Source of the DNA: Chloroflexota bacterium
GTDB lineage: Bacteria > Chloroflexota > Anaerolineae > CG2-30-64-16
DNA: 34,582 nucleotides
Reading direction: 5' to 3'
Assembly: GCA_016876015.1 (NCBI GenBank)
Contig: VGOD01000033.1
Span: 1 to 34,582 of the forward strand
Of this stretch, positions 24,366 to 32,913 are shown in pieces (position 1 is the first letter of the stretch; the number at the start of each line of letters is the position of its first letter). A program made the position numbers and the translations under genes. The notes beneath the pieces are model-generated. The model was given only the letters and a program-made list of their open reading frames with translations, had not been told where the DNA came from and did not search any database.

Positions 24366-25313
24366 TTAGTACCAGGTGAACTCCTCAACAGACGCCGGCT
24401 CGATGGCCGCGGCCAGCGACTCCGACAGATAGAGCTCGCTCGGCGCCATCTGGAGCATGGTCGCGGGTATCAGCGGCGTCGGCGGCGTGAAGGCGGCCAG
24501 GCGCACGGTGAAACGCTGCCACGAGACCATGGAGGACCCAACTCGGAACCCATTCCAGGAACTGCGCAGCCTGGCGGCCAGGTAGTCAGCCGGGCCAATC
24601 GTTGCGCCCTGGGGCGGCACAGATGACCAGTCGCCGCTCTGGCCGAATTCCGGCCCCAGGCAGTTCTGCAGGATGCTGAACGGCGTCAGTTTAACGATCC
24701 TCGGGCCGATCTTCACCCATTCCTGCATCGGCATGGGCGGGAACGCCACGGAACCCGGCTCGATATACGCCACATGGCCCGACCACCCGATGCCGCCATA
24801 GCACACGTCCGCGCCGCCCATGTCGGCGATCATCTTGCCATAGTCTCGGAAGTTCGCGTCGGTGGGGCCTTGAAAGTGGCTTTCGGGCGGACGGAGCGCC
24901 GGGTCGAGCTTGCCATAGAAATTCACCTTCATGTTGTAGAGGAATGAGTTTGGCCACGTCTCCGGCGCGATCCGGCCCTCCTCGTCGGCGTACTCATCCA
25001 TGTTGAAGGTGTAGAGGTGATGACAGCTCACGCGGAGCCTGTTGCACAGAAAGGCCAGCCGCGCGTACAGCGGATCGGGCTGCGGCAAGATCAACACCAG
25101 CCTTCGCCCCTCATCCGCTGCCTGTTTGATCTGGCCAAAGATCTCCTGGATCCAGCGAAAAGCGAACTCGTCGTCGCGCAGGATGATCACTTTGAGATGG
25201 GGATGCTTGAAGCTCGCCCAGTCTGCGCGGGTCACGCGGCGGGCGCGCTCGCAAGCGGCCTGCTCCTGAAAGGGATGCCATTCTGGCATACGGTATCGGA
25301 ATCCCTCGAACAT
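24366..25313 (-). CDS. NagB-like protein (glucosamine-6-phosphate deaminase family) with altered active site
   Basis: The protein has 315 residues from the ATG at 25313, with AGGAGG just upstream. The segments TFNMDEYAD and GGIGWSGHVAYIEPGSVAF align with FNMDEY and GGxGxDGHIAFNEP of NagB. The first acidic motif, the His and the Glu are kept, but the Asp before Gly-His is Ser here. It is about 50 residues longer than typical NagB and has an unusual C-terminus. It may isomerise or deaminate a phosphosugar of different shape. A 205-bp spacer with a palindromic repeat separates it from the isomerase; it abuts the M20 gene. Confidence 0.75.
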   Translation of the reverse strand: MFEGFRYRMPEWHPFQEQAACERARRVTRADWASFKHPHLKVIILRDDEFAFRWIQEIFGQIKQAADEGRRLVLILPQPDPLYARLAFLCNRLRVSCHHLYTFNMDEYADEEGRIAPETWPNSFLYNMKVNFYGKLDPALRPPESHFQGPTDANFRDYGKMIADMGGADVCYGGIGWSGHVAYIEPGSVAFPPMPMQEWVKIGPRIVKLTPFSILQNCLGPEFGQSGDWSSVPPQGATIGPADYLAARLRSSWNGFRVGSSMVSWQRFTVRLAAFTPPTPLIPATMLQMAPSELYLSESLAAAIEPASVEEFTWY

Positions 25314-25354
25314 CTTGCCTCCTGAAGGTGTGGTATATCTTCGCACTACCGCCT

Positions 25355-25456
25355 GTCATTGCGAGGAGCGCAGTATGCGAGTGCGAAGCCTCCCTCTGGG
25401 ACGAAGCAATCTCCCGCGCCAGGCAGAAGATTGCTTCGCTAAATGCGCTCGCAATG
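25355..25456. repeat. Dispersed palindromic repeat element
   Basis: GTCATTGCGAGGAGCGC at the left and GCGCTCGCAATG at the right are near-inverted copies. Inside them CGAAGCAATCT (25402-25412) faces AGATTGCTTCG (25428-25438) perfectly. This nested palindrome resembles a non-coding repeat found scattered in many bacterial genomes. It fills the 205-bp gap between the NagB-like gene and the isomerase. A half copy lies at 14382-14420. Confidence 0.75.
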
Positions 25457-25518
25457 CCGGGCGACTGCGTAACTCCTGTCAACATGCCAGGCGAAACCTG
25501 ACAGGTCTGCGAAAGGCT

Positions 25519-26922
25519 TCATACTTGCACGCACGCGATGCCGAGCAACGCGGCGACCTTCTCCAATGCGCCGGCCCACCGGCCATAGGCCATCGCCTGA
25601 TGGTGCGAGCCGCCCGCCATGCTGAAGCGCGTCAGGAAATCGCACAGCTCGCCGCGCGGTCGGAACTTGTAGTGCGGCCGGTTCAGATCGGCGATGTAGG
25701 GCTGATCCACCACTTCGCCTTCGGCCACGATCAGCTTGAGCTGGCCGCCGGCGACGGTCGTCAGGCTAACGAGAGTACACGGCCCCGGCGTCAGGGCGAA
25801 GGCTAACAGCAGCGGGTCCACCGGCACGTCCATGATCGCCTTGAGGGTGCTGCGCAGCACCCGCACCGGCTCGTCGCGGCGCGCCATGCGCCAGTTCCCC
25901 TCGCCCATGTGCATCATCAGCGCCGCGTTGCCCGCGAAATCCATCGTGAACATCTCGGTGAAGTTCGCCTGCCCTGCCAACGCCTGCATCATACAGACTG
26001 CGGCTGCGCTGGTGACGTCCCCTTCGCCGCCGAAGCCGTAGCCGTCAGCCAGCAGCTTCGCGGCGGCCAGGAACGGCAGAGTGTCGAGCTGCCCTTCGTG
26101 GCCCACGGCCAGGAAGTGCGAGGCGAAGCCGTGCAGCCCACGCTCGGCCAACGTCTCGCGCAGAGCCCATTCCAGCCGCACGCTGGCCTCGTGCTCGGCA
26201 TCGCTGATGTCGGCGGCAAACTGGAAACGCTCCCGATCCCGCGCCATCTCGGCCGTGATCGCGGCCGGCGATGCGGCCTGCGCCCGGCTGGCCAGCGACT
26301 TCATGGCGATGCGCCGCACCTCGACGCCGACTTGCGTCAGAAATGCGCTTTCATCCAGCCCAAAGTCGCCCATCCCTTCCATCGCATACCCCACCAGGCC
26401 AATGCGCAGCGCCCGCGTGTGTGCGGCCACGCGCGCGGCGTCGCACCATGCTTTGACCTCGGCCAGAGCCTGGCTGTCTTGATAGTGGCCCGTGACCAGG
26501 TGAAACGGCCGGCCAGCGCGCACGAGAACGTTAGCCAAATCCTGAACGCCGTGCATCCCGTGGTTCCTGGTGGTGTCGCCGCTCGACGTTTCTGCGCCGA
26601 CCGCGTGCAGACGCTGCGTGTTGAAGATCAGGATCGGCAGACGCGTGTAAACCAGCGCAGTGAGCGCAATGTGGCTGGGCGCGTAGGTGAACAGGACCAC
26701 CAGGAGCAGGTCTTTGCCCTCCGCCTCGAACGCGGCGACGGTCCGGCCCACCTCTTCTCGATTGACGCAGACGCCGGGGAAATCTACCTCGGCGAAGGGC
26801 GCCAGGGTCGCAACCAGCTCCCGGCCGAACCCGGCCATAGCCGGCTTGAGTTCGGGCCAGGCATCGTAGAGGTCGAACATCAGGCCCAACAGACCGACTC
26901 TCGCCTTCCGCGGTTGATTCAT
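25519..26922 (-). CDS. L-arabinose/L-fucose isomerase-family sugar isomerase
   Basis: This 467-residue protein starts at ATG 26922, overlapping the kinase stop as ATGA. Metal ligands of the AraA/FucI fold can be placed: Glu300 (GFGGEGDV), Glu323 (TEMFTMD), His338 (HMGEGNW) and His440 or 441 (GGSHHQ). Their spacing is close to that of AraA. The enzyme should interconvert an aldose and its 2-ketose using manganese. The sequence is not a close copy of AraA or FucI as I know them, so the sugar is open. With the FGGY kinase and class I aldolase it forms the isomerase-kinase-aldolase core of the operon. Confidence 0.88.
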   Translation of the reverse strand: MNQPRKARVGLLGLMFDLYDAWPELKPAMAGFGRELVATLAPFAEVDFPGVCVNREEVGRTVAAFEAEGKDLLLVVLFTYAPSHIALTALVYTRLPILIFNTQRLHAVGAETSSGDTTRNHGMHGVQDLANVLVRAGRPFHLVTGHYQDSQALAEVKAWCDAARVAAHTRALRIGLVGYAMEGMGDFGLDESAFLTQVGVEVRRIAMKSLASRAQAASPAAITAEMARDRERFQFAADISDAEHEASVRLEWALRETLAERGLHGFASHFLAVGHEGQLDTLPFLAAAKLLADGYGFGGEGDVTSAAAVCMMQALAGQANFTEMFTMDFAGNAALMMHMGEGNWRMARRDEPVRVLRSTLKAIMDVPVDPLLLAFALTPGPCTLVSLTTVAGGQLKLIVAEGEVVDQPYIADLNRPHYKFRPRGELCDFLTRFSMAGGSHHQAMAYGRWAGALEKVAALLGIACVQV

Positions 26923-28445
26923 AGCCCAGTCCCTCCCCGGCAGGCCCGGTAACGTTCAAAGATGGCAGCCCAGGGTTGCCATCTTTCCGAAAGATGGCAA
27001 CCCTGGGCACCCTGGGCGGGCGTCAGATGCCTGGCCCAGACCGCTGACATCTGGCCGGCCGCGTCTGCGCTGGCGAAGACCCCGGCGCCGATTCCCGCCA
27101 GAACGGCCGCGCCCCAACTGGCAGCCTCGGTGATCGCCGGGACTTCGACAGGCGTGGCGGTCACATCCGCCACGATCTGCGGCCAGATCGGGCTGCGTGC
27201 GGCGCCGCCGACCATCTTCAGCTCGCGCACAGCCACGCCGGCCGCGCGTATCTCATCGAGCGCCCAACGCAGCTCACAGGCGATCCCCTCCATGACGGCC
27301 CGGCTCAGATCGTCGCGCGTGTGGGAAAGCTGCAGCCCGACGAATCCGCCCTGCGCCAGGCCATAGGAGCCGGAATGCCCGCCAGCCAACGTGAAGAAAA
27401 GCAGGCCGCGCGCGCCCGGCTCCGAGCGAGCCGCGGCCGCGTTGATCGCCTCGTAGAGCGCCGGCCGGGGCTCTTGGCCCCCTGGCCTGTCGGCCAGGAC
27501 AGGCTGGCGGTTGGCCCAGACGTTGTCTGCCAGCCACTCCAGCGAGGCGCCGACCGCGCCCAGACTGCGGATCGCGCCCCAACGGCCGGCGACCGCATGG
27601 CAGCTCAGCGCCATGCCGCTGCGCCGTCCCACGGCCAGGCTTTCGGGCACGGCCAAAAGCACCCACGCCGTGCCGCACGAGAGCAGCACCGACCCCGGTC
27701 GCGTGACTCCCGTTCCAAGCGCCGCGCAATACTGGTCGTGCGCGCCGTTGACCACCGGCAGGCCGGTCGGCAGCCCGGTTGCGGCGCTCGCCTCGGCGGT
27801 CAGCCGGCCGACAATGGCGGCCGAAGGACGCACAGGCGACAGTTGGTCGCGGCGGATGCCGGCCAGCGCCAACAGTCCATCATCCCAGTCGCCGGTCGCG
27901 ATGTCCAGGAGCTGCGTGATGCTGGCATCCGATGGGTTCATACACAGCTCGCCTGTCAGCCGCCAGCCGATGAAATCGTTGACGAAGAGAAAACGCCGGG
28001 CGCGCGCAAAGAGATCTGGACGTTGGCGGTCGAGCCAGCGAATGTGCTGAAGGGGCAGGCCGGCCATGAGCGGCCAGCCGGTGCGCTCGTAGATCGCATC
28101 TGCCTGGCCCTGCGCCCGCATTTCGTCGCATTCCGCCTGCGTCCGACCGTCCATCCAACTGATGGCATGGTGGGTCGGCTGGCCGGCTGCATCCACGGGA
28201 ATCGTCGTGCCGCCCTGAGAGGACTGCGCCAGTGCGATGACCTGGTCGGCCGGCCTGAGCTGATCGGCGATCGTGCGCAGCGCGGCCACGACTGCACGCC
28301 ACAGCTCCTCGGGGTCCTGTTCCACCCAACCAGCCTGGGGCGTGATCAGACCATAAGGAACCGTGGCCGCGGCGACGCCGCCGCCATTCAGATCGAAGAG
28401 CAGCGCCTTGGTCGCCGTAGTGCCTACATCAAGCCCGATGAGCAT
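26919..28445 (-). CDS. FGGY-family carbohydrate kinase (xylulokinase-like)
   Basis: The protein has 508 residues from the ATG at 28445 (MLIGLDVGTTATKALLFD). The open frame continues upstream to 28538, but that part is encoded by a palindromic repeat and the upstream gene's end, so it is rejected. Other motifs are WMDGRTQAE, FVNDFIGWRLTGE and VNGAHDQYCAALGTG with the catalytic Asp, plus SCGTAWVLL in the second ATP domain. It phosphorylates a ketose, probably the product of the isomerase gene that overlaps its stop by 4 bp. Near the C-terminus the palindrome at 26968-27008 is translated in frame (QGCHLSERWQP), apparently inserted without breaking the gene. Confidence 0.92.
   Translation of the reverse strand: MLIGLDVGTTATKALLFDLNGGGVAAATVPYGLITPQAGWVEQDPEELWRAVVAALRTIADQLRPADQVIALAQSSQGGTTIPVDAAGQPTHHAISWMDGRTQAECDEMRAQGQADAIYERTGWPLMAGLPLQHIRWLDRQRPDLFARARRFLFVNDFIGWRLTGELCMNPSDASITQLLDIATGDWDDGLLALAGIRRDQLSPVRPSAAIVGRLTAEASAATGLPTGLPVVNGAHDQYCAALGTGVTRPGSVLLSCGTAWVLLAVPESLAVGRRSGMALSCHAVAGRWGAIRSLGAVGASLEWLADNVWANRQPVLADRPGGQEPRPALYEAINAAAARSEPGARGLLFFTLAGGHSGSYGLAQGGFVGLQLSHTRDDLSRAVMEGIACELRWALDEIRAAGVAVRELKMVGGAARSPIWPQIVADVTATPVEVPAITEAASWGAAVLAGIGAGVFASADAAGQMSAVWARHLTPAQGAQGCHLSERWQPWAAIFERYRACRGGTGL
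26968..27008. repeat. Palindromic element, copy 1 (inside the kinase 3' end)
   Basis: Two perfect 20-bp arms, GCCCAGGGTTGCCATCTTTC (26968-26987) and its reverse complement (26989-27008), flank a single C. It lies about 50 bp before the kinase stop codon and is translated. Confidence 0.9.
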
Positions 28446-29529
28446 GTTTGACCCCTGGGGCCAGAGGCCCAGGGTTGCCAACTTTCCGAAAGTTGGCAAC
28501 CCTGGCCAACAGCCGTTCTGCGTTGCCGCAGAAGACATCCTGCACGTCGCCGGCGGTCAACCCCACCGCTTCGGCCGCCTGGCGAAACGCGAAAAGCTCC
28601 TCATAGAGAAAGAATGAGAGCTGCTCCCCTTCGGCCTGGCTGACCTCTCGCATGTGCGGATCGTCCGACACGTCGCCGTAGAGGCCAGGGGGCGTCAGGT
28701 TCACGTAGAACCCGTTCTCACAGATGCGGCGCATACGCATCCGCACCACAGGCAGATCGCTGCCGAAGATGACGCGCCTGGGCCCCACGGCGCGCAGCAG
28801 GCGGGTCATCACATACGGGTTGGTGTTGGCGCTGAAGTCGAAGCACATCCGGCCGGCGTCGGCCAGGACCGCGAAGGCATCCCCGATATCCTCGGGGCAA
28901 TACGCGCGGCCGATGTGCGCGATGACCAGCTTGACGTTGGGGTAACGTCGCTCGATCTCGCGCATCTGCGCCAGGTTGAGCGGATCACGCAGCCGGCTGG
29001 GCCGCGGGATGTGCAGGAGCACGATCCAGCCGCGCGCGTCGGCCGCTTCCAGGTGATGGTGTGGCAGGAAGTCGAAGATCGTGATCTCGGCCGCGGGGAT
29101 GTGGGCCGGCGCCAGGTTCAGATAGGGCTTCAGCCCCGCGAAACCGCCTGCCTTCACCCGCCGCTCCAGTTCAGCAGCCGGCCACTCCGGCAGGGTCACG
29201 ATCAGGCCGGGCAGACCGCGCTGCTGAATCGCCGCACTGATGTAGCCGTTGGCCCGCTCCTGATCCACCTCCCGCTCTGGCCAGCCGAGCAGCAAGGGGG
29301 TCGCCGCGCACCCCGGCAGCATCAGCCGGTAGGTCTCCAGCAGATCGTCCACGCTGTTTTCGTTGGCCACACGAGCCGGCCATGTAGGGCCGCGAGCGAT
29401 GCGCGGCCCAGGCAATCCAAAGGCCTTCAGCCAGACGTGCGTGTGGAAGTCAATGATCCGATCGGGCAGAAAACCTGCCAGCCGCTCCGCGAAGAAACGG
29501 CGATCAATATCCAGGACTGGGAAAAGCAC
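28429..29529 (-). CDS. Amidohydrolase-family metal-dependent hydrolase (second member)
   Basis: The protein has 366 residues from the GTG at 29529, preferred because AGAGG lies 4 bp before it; GTG 29535 is the alternative. IIDFHTHVW carries the HxH metal pair, with VIAHIGRAY and VIFGSDLPVVR as the later His and Asp ligands. The family includes hydrolases and decarboxylases acting on ring lactones and aromatic acids. A lactonase-like role on a sugar acid is conceivable. After GNAERLLA, where such proteins normally end, about 20 residues are encoded by the palindromic repeat, and the stop falls inside the kinase gene (17-bp overlap). Confidence 0.83.
   Translation of the reverse strand: MLFPVLDIDRRFFAERLAGFLPDRIIDFHTHVWLKAFGLPGPRIARGPTWPARVANENSVDDLLETYRLMLPGCAATPLLLGWPEREVDQERANGYISAAIQQRGLPGLIVTLPEWPAAELERRVKAGGFAGLKPYLNLAPAHIPAAEITIFDFLPHHHLEAADARGWIVLLHIPRPSRLRDPLNLAQMREIERRYPNVKLVIAHIGRAYCPEDIGDAFAVLADAGRMCFDFSANTNPYVMTRLLRAVGPRRVIFGSDLPVVRMRMRRICENGFYVNLTPPGLYGDVSDDPHMREVSQAEGEQLSFFLYEELFAFRQAAEAVGLTAGDVQDVFCGNAERLLARVANFRKVGNPGPLAPGVKHAHRA
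28469..28505. repeat. Palindromic element, copy 2 (amidohydrolase 3' end / kinase upstream)
   Basis: Perfect 18-bp arms CCAGGGTTGCCAACTTTC (28469-28486) and its reverse complement (28488-28505) flank a single C. Compared with copy 1, one base differs in each arm at paired positions, so the hairpin stays perfect. Confidence 0.9.
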
Positions 29530-29537
29530 GGCCACCT

Positions 29538-30350
29538 CTATTTGAGCCCGTAGTGTGCGGCCGCTTCTTGCGGCGTGGCCGCGCCCCGCACGACCTCTTT
29601 CAGACCCGCCAGGAAGTCGTCCGGCCGCTCGGCCTGAAGCACATTGCGGCCGAAAACCACCCCACGCGCGCCCGCGGCCACTGCCCTGGCCGCCAGATCG
29701 AGCGCATCCACCTGCCGGGGTAGCTTCTCCGCGCCCAGCGCGAAGACGGGGATCGGCGCGCCCTCCACCACCTCGGCGAACCGGTCGCCGGTGTAGAAGG
29801 TCTTGATAGCGTCCGCGCCCAACTCGCAGACGATGCGACAGACCTTCACGACGTAATCGTGGAACTCGTCTGGCTGGCCGCGCAGATCGCCGGCCGGGAA
29901 CACCTCGCCGATGATCGGCATCCCCAGGTTAGCCGCTTCCTCGGCCAGGGCCGCAAAGATGCGCACGTTCTCGGCGTCGTGCGCCTCGCTGCCGGTCTTG
30001 AGCGTCAGGCTCGCCAGAAGGACGTCGGCGCCGGCCCTGGCGCCGGCCGCTGCTGAGACGGTCTTGACGATCTGCGCCTCTCGGTAACGCCACGGCTCGC
30101 AGTGGATCGAGTTCCAATTGAGCCGCACGATCATGGCCGGGCTGCCGCGGCCGTGGAACAGATCGGCCGTGAAGCGGATCATCTGGGGCGCAAGAAGGAC
30201 AGCATCTGCGGCCTGCAGACGCCGGGCCGCTGCTGTGTAGTTCACCAGCCCCTCCATGGGGCCAAAGGTCTGGCCGTGGTCTATGGCTACCACGACGGCG
30301 TTGTTCCCCTCTGGGAACAGCTTGCTCAGGCGAATCGCTTTTCCGGTCAC
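29538..30350 (-). CDS. Class I aldolase, DhnA/DeoC/LacD-type family
   Basis: The protein has 270 residues from the GTG at 30350, with GGAGG 4 bp upstream; a much longer frame to 30602 overlaps the upstream gene and is rejected. The N-terminal VVVAIDHGQTFGPMEGL and the Schiff-base Lys in ADAIKTFYTGD, followed by PVFALGAEK and GARGVVFGRNV phosphate-binding segments, identify the archaeal-type fructose-bisphosphate aldolase / LsrF group. It should cleave a phosphorylated ketose into a triose phosphate and a second fragment. It lies 17 bp after a UROD-like gene and 8 bp before an amidohydrolase. Confidence 0.88.
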   Translation of the reverse strand: MTGKAIRLSKLFPEGNNAVVVAIDHGQTFGPMEGLVNYTAAARRLQAADAVLLAPQMIRFTADLFHGRGSPAMIVRLNWNSIHCEPWRYREAQIVKTVSAAAGARAGADVLLASLTLKTGSEAHDAENVRIFAALAEEAANLGMPIIGEVFPAGDLRGQPDEFHDYVVKVCRIVCELGADAIKTFYTGDRFAEVVEGAPIPVFALGAEKLPRQVDALDLAARAVAAGARGVVFGRNVLQAERPDDFLAGLKEVVRGAATPQEAAAHYGLK

Positions 30351-30367
30351 AACTCCTCCACTCTGCG

Positions 30368-31486
30368 TTAGTATCGGCCGTACTCCTCGCAAATCTCGGC
30401 CACCATCTCGATGCGATAGCGATCGGTGTCGGGCGGCACCTGGTCGCCGGGCGCCAACACCAGCCGGGGGCTGCGGCTGCGCAAATCCAACCAGCGATGG
30501 ATGGCAGCGATGAACGCTTCGTCGCTGCGATTGGTGCGCGACCAGAGCGCGGGCGGAATGCCCCCCCACAAGATCAGATCGGGTCCGGCTTCGGCGCGGC
30601 ACTCCTCGGGCGTCAGGTCGCCGCCGGGGGTCGGCGTGACCGCATCAATGCAATCCATCCCTACCTCGGCCATGGCCCGCAGCAATCCCCGCAAGCGGCC
30701 ATCCACGTGGACCGCGACGTACTTGCCGGCCGCGTGGATGCGTCGTGTGGCCGCGCGGAAGTAGGCGGCCGACCATCGCTCGAATAGACGCGGGGACTGC
30801 ACATCGCTGGAGAAGTTGTCGCCCAGGATGAGCACCTCGTGGGGTCCCTGCAGGAGCATATCCAGCCCCTGCAGACAATTGTCGTTCACCGCGTCTATGG
30901 CGTCTCGCATCTCGGTCGGCCAGTCGTTCAACGCATAGATCGTGCGGTCAATCCCCATGAAACGCGAGATCAGAAAGCCTAGGCCGCTATAGCTCAACGA
31001 CGCCACCGGCAGTCCGATGTCGCCACAGATCGCAGACCACTCATGGTAACGCTCGAAGCGGGGCAGATAGCGGCGGCGGCTCATGGCATACGCAAATACC
31101 TTCACGTCGTCGAGGGTGCGGACCGCGCGCTGGACGATGTTGTAGGAGTAGCTGGCCTCCTCGAAGCGGCGCAGCTCCTCGATGACGCCGATCGGGGTCT
31201 CGAGACGCCAGGTGGTGGTCACGCCATCGGCCAGCAGCCCCTGCGTTTGCTGGACGTCGCCGTCGAACACGACATCGAAGAACTGGCCCATGTTCAGATA
31301 GACGCCGCAGTTGACCTGTCTGTGCAGGTCAATCATGCCGGTGTCGCGCACATCGGTCATGAACGGCAGCCACTTCACCCCGCGCTTGGCGACATGCCAA
31401 TGAGACAGATCGCCGAACCAGGGGACGACATCGGGCGTCTCGCCGCGATATACGGCGAGGACCCGTTCCCGGAGCGACATAGCCAT
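30368..31486 (-). CDS. Uroporphyrinogen decarboxylase-family protein (copy 2)
   Basis: This 372-residue protein starts at ATG 31486 with GAGGG 8 bp upstream. The UROD-like frame is recognised from SLRERVLAVYRGETPDVVPWFGD, YVAVHVDGRLRGLLRAMAEVGMDCIDAVTP, DLILWGGIPPALW and LVLAPGDQVPPDTD. The segment equivalent to the HxC of copy 1 reads HVDGR, without the cysteine, so a zinc site of that kind is lacking. It is clearly paralogous to, but diverged from, the copy at 20165-21271. The substrate is unknown. Confidence 0.83.
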   Translation of the reverse strand: MAMSLRERVLAVYRGETPDVVPWFGDLSHWHVAKRGVKWLPFMTDVRDTGMIDLHRQVNCGVYLNMGQFFDVVFDGDVQQTQGLLADGVTTTWRLETPIGVIEELRRFEEASYSYNIVQRAVRTLDDVKVFAYAMSRRRYLPRFERYHEWSAICGDIGLPVASLSYSGLGFLISRFMGIDRTIYALNDWPTEMRDAIDAVNDNCLQGLDMLLQGPHEVLILGDNFSSDVQSPRLFERWSAAYFRAATRRIHAAGKYVAVHVDGRLRGLLRAMAEVGMDCIDAVTPTPGGDLTPEECRAEAGPDLILWGGIPPALWSRTNRSDEAFIAAIHRWLDLRSRSPRLVLAPGDQVPPDTDRYRIEMVAEICEEYGRY

Positions 31487-31515
31487 GGACAGAAGCCCTC
31501 ACAGAATTCGGTGGA

Positions 31516-32886
31516 TCAGATGGCATATCCGAGCTCACGCTCGGTCTCGTAGATCGCCTCTTCGATGATGGCCAGGCCCTTCAGAGCCAGGTCATCCTCC
31601 ATGATCATTGGCGGCGACATGCGCAGGATGTGACCGGCAGGTATCCAGGCCAGCCCCTTGCGAAAGGCTTTCTGATAGACGAGTTGGCCGGCCTTGTCGA
31701 ATGGCTCGCGCGTGGCCTTGTCCTTCACCAGCTCCAGCCCCAACAGGCAGCCGACCCCGCGCGCCTCGCCGATGATCGGATGCCGGCCAGCCATCGCCTG
31801 CATCTCGCGCAGCAGGATGTCGCCCAGGTGGGCCGCCCGGCCGCAGATGTCCTCCTCCTCGATCACCTCGATGCTGGCGAGCGCAGCTGCGCACGCCATC
31901 GGGTTGCCGCCATAGGAGGTGCTGGCGCTGATCTTCTCGATGACCTCTTTGTGTTCATCTGAGACCAGCATGGCGGTCACCGGGAAGCCGTTGCCGAAGC
32001 CCTTGCCCAGGGTCGTCACGTCTGGCACGGTATCCCAGTTCTGCATGGCGAACATCTTGCCGGTGCGTGCCATACAGGTAAGCACCTCGTCGGCCATCAG
32101 CAGGATGCCATACTCATCGCACAGGCGGCGAATCCGCTGAATCCAGCCATCGGGCGGGACCACACTGCCGGCCCAGCCCTGGATCGGTTCCAGCACGATG
32201 CCCGCCACCCGGCCAGAGGTCTCTTCTTTGATGATGGTGCGGATGAAGTCCACACACAGCAGATCGCACTGAGGATAGGTTTGGCGGAACTCGCAGCGGT
32301 AGCAATAGCCGCGCGGGGCCAGGAAGAAGCCGGGCGGCCGCAAGCCCTGGCTCGCGTCCAGTCGCGCCAGGCCCACGGCCCCCATGGTCTTGCCGTGAAA
32401 ATCGCGGTGAAACGAGATGAACTCGAACTTGCCGGTGGCCGCGCGCATGACGCGCAAACCCGCCTCAACCGCGGTGGTGCCCGAATCGTAGAGCTGCATG
32501 CCAGTGAGCTTCTTCTTGCCCTCGCCTGGCGTGATCTCGACCAGCTTCTCCAGCAACTGCATCTTGATGGGCGTGGTGTAGTCGTGAGCGTTCATCAGAT
32601 CGCCGGCCGCCCGCTGCACCGCCTCGGTCACCTTGGGGTGGCAGTGGCCCAACCCCGTGACGTAGATGCCCGATGAAAAATCAATGTACACGTTGCCGTC
32701 AACATCGGTGAGGGTGCATCCTTTACCCGACTGAAACACCACCGGAAAGAGGCGCACCTGCGACGAGTAGCCTTTCATGTATCTGGCTGCGCGTTCGTGC
32801 ATCTCGTTTGATTTGGGGCCAGGCGGCGGCGTAATCAGCCGCGGCACGCTGTTCACGTCAACTCTGGCCCAATCCCGATCATACAT
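31516..32886 (-). CDS. Class III aminotransferase, GABA/ornithine aminotransferase-like
   Basis: This 456-residue protein starts at ATG 32886 with AAGGAG 7 bp upstream. Motifs include FSSGIYVTGLGHCHPKV, LYDSGTTAVEAGLRVMRAATG, SFHRDFHGKTMG, the PLP Asp in LMADEVLTCMARTG and the Schiff-base Lys in TTLGKGFGNGFPV. A CYRC-containing insertion (residues about 190-195) is common in a subgroup of omega-aminotransferases. It is the first structural gene after the regulator. It would move an amino group from an omega-amino compound or amino sugar to a keto acid. The 'GabT' label is only by resemblance. Confidence 0.9.
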   Translation of the reverse strand: MYDRDWARVDVNSVPRLITPPPGPKSNEMHERAARYMKGYSSQVRLFPVVFQSGKGCTLTDVDGNVYIDFSSGIYVTGLGHCHPKVTEAVQRAAGDLMNAHDYTTPIKMQLLEKLVEITPGEGKKKLTGMQLYDSGTTAVEAGLRVMRAATGKFEFISFHRDFHGKTMGAVGLARLDASQGLRPPGFFLAPRGYCYRCEFRQTYPQCDLLCVDFIRTIIKEETSGRVAGIVLEPIQGWAGSVVPPDGWIQRIRRLCDEYGILLMADEVLTCMARTGKMFAMQNWDTVPDVTTLGKGFGNGFPVTAMLVSDEHKEVIEKISASTSYGGNPMACAAALASIEVIEEEDICGRAAHLGDILLREMQAMAGRHPIIGEARGVGCLLGLELVKDKATREPFDKAGQLVYQKAFRKGLAWIPAGHILRMSPPMIMEDDLALKGLAIIEEAIYETERELGYAI

Positions 32887-32913
32887 GTGGCTCTCCTTTG
32901 GACTTTGCCTGGC

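Noticed and set aside
23013-24626. 537-codon plus-strand open frame
   Set aside because: It lies opposite the M20 and NagB-like genes, which carry full catalytic motifs; the frame itself shows no family.
28446-28538. N-terminal extension of the FGGY kinase
   Set aside because: It is encoded by the palindrome and by the end of the upstream gene; the family begins at MLIGLDVGTT.
29538-30602. Longer version of the aldolase starting at 30602
   Set aside because: It overlaps the upstream UROD-like gene by over 200 bp, whereas GTG 30350 has a perfect ribosome site.
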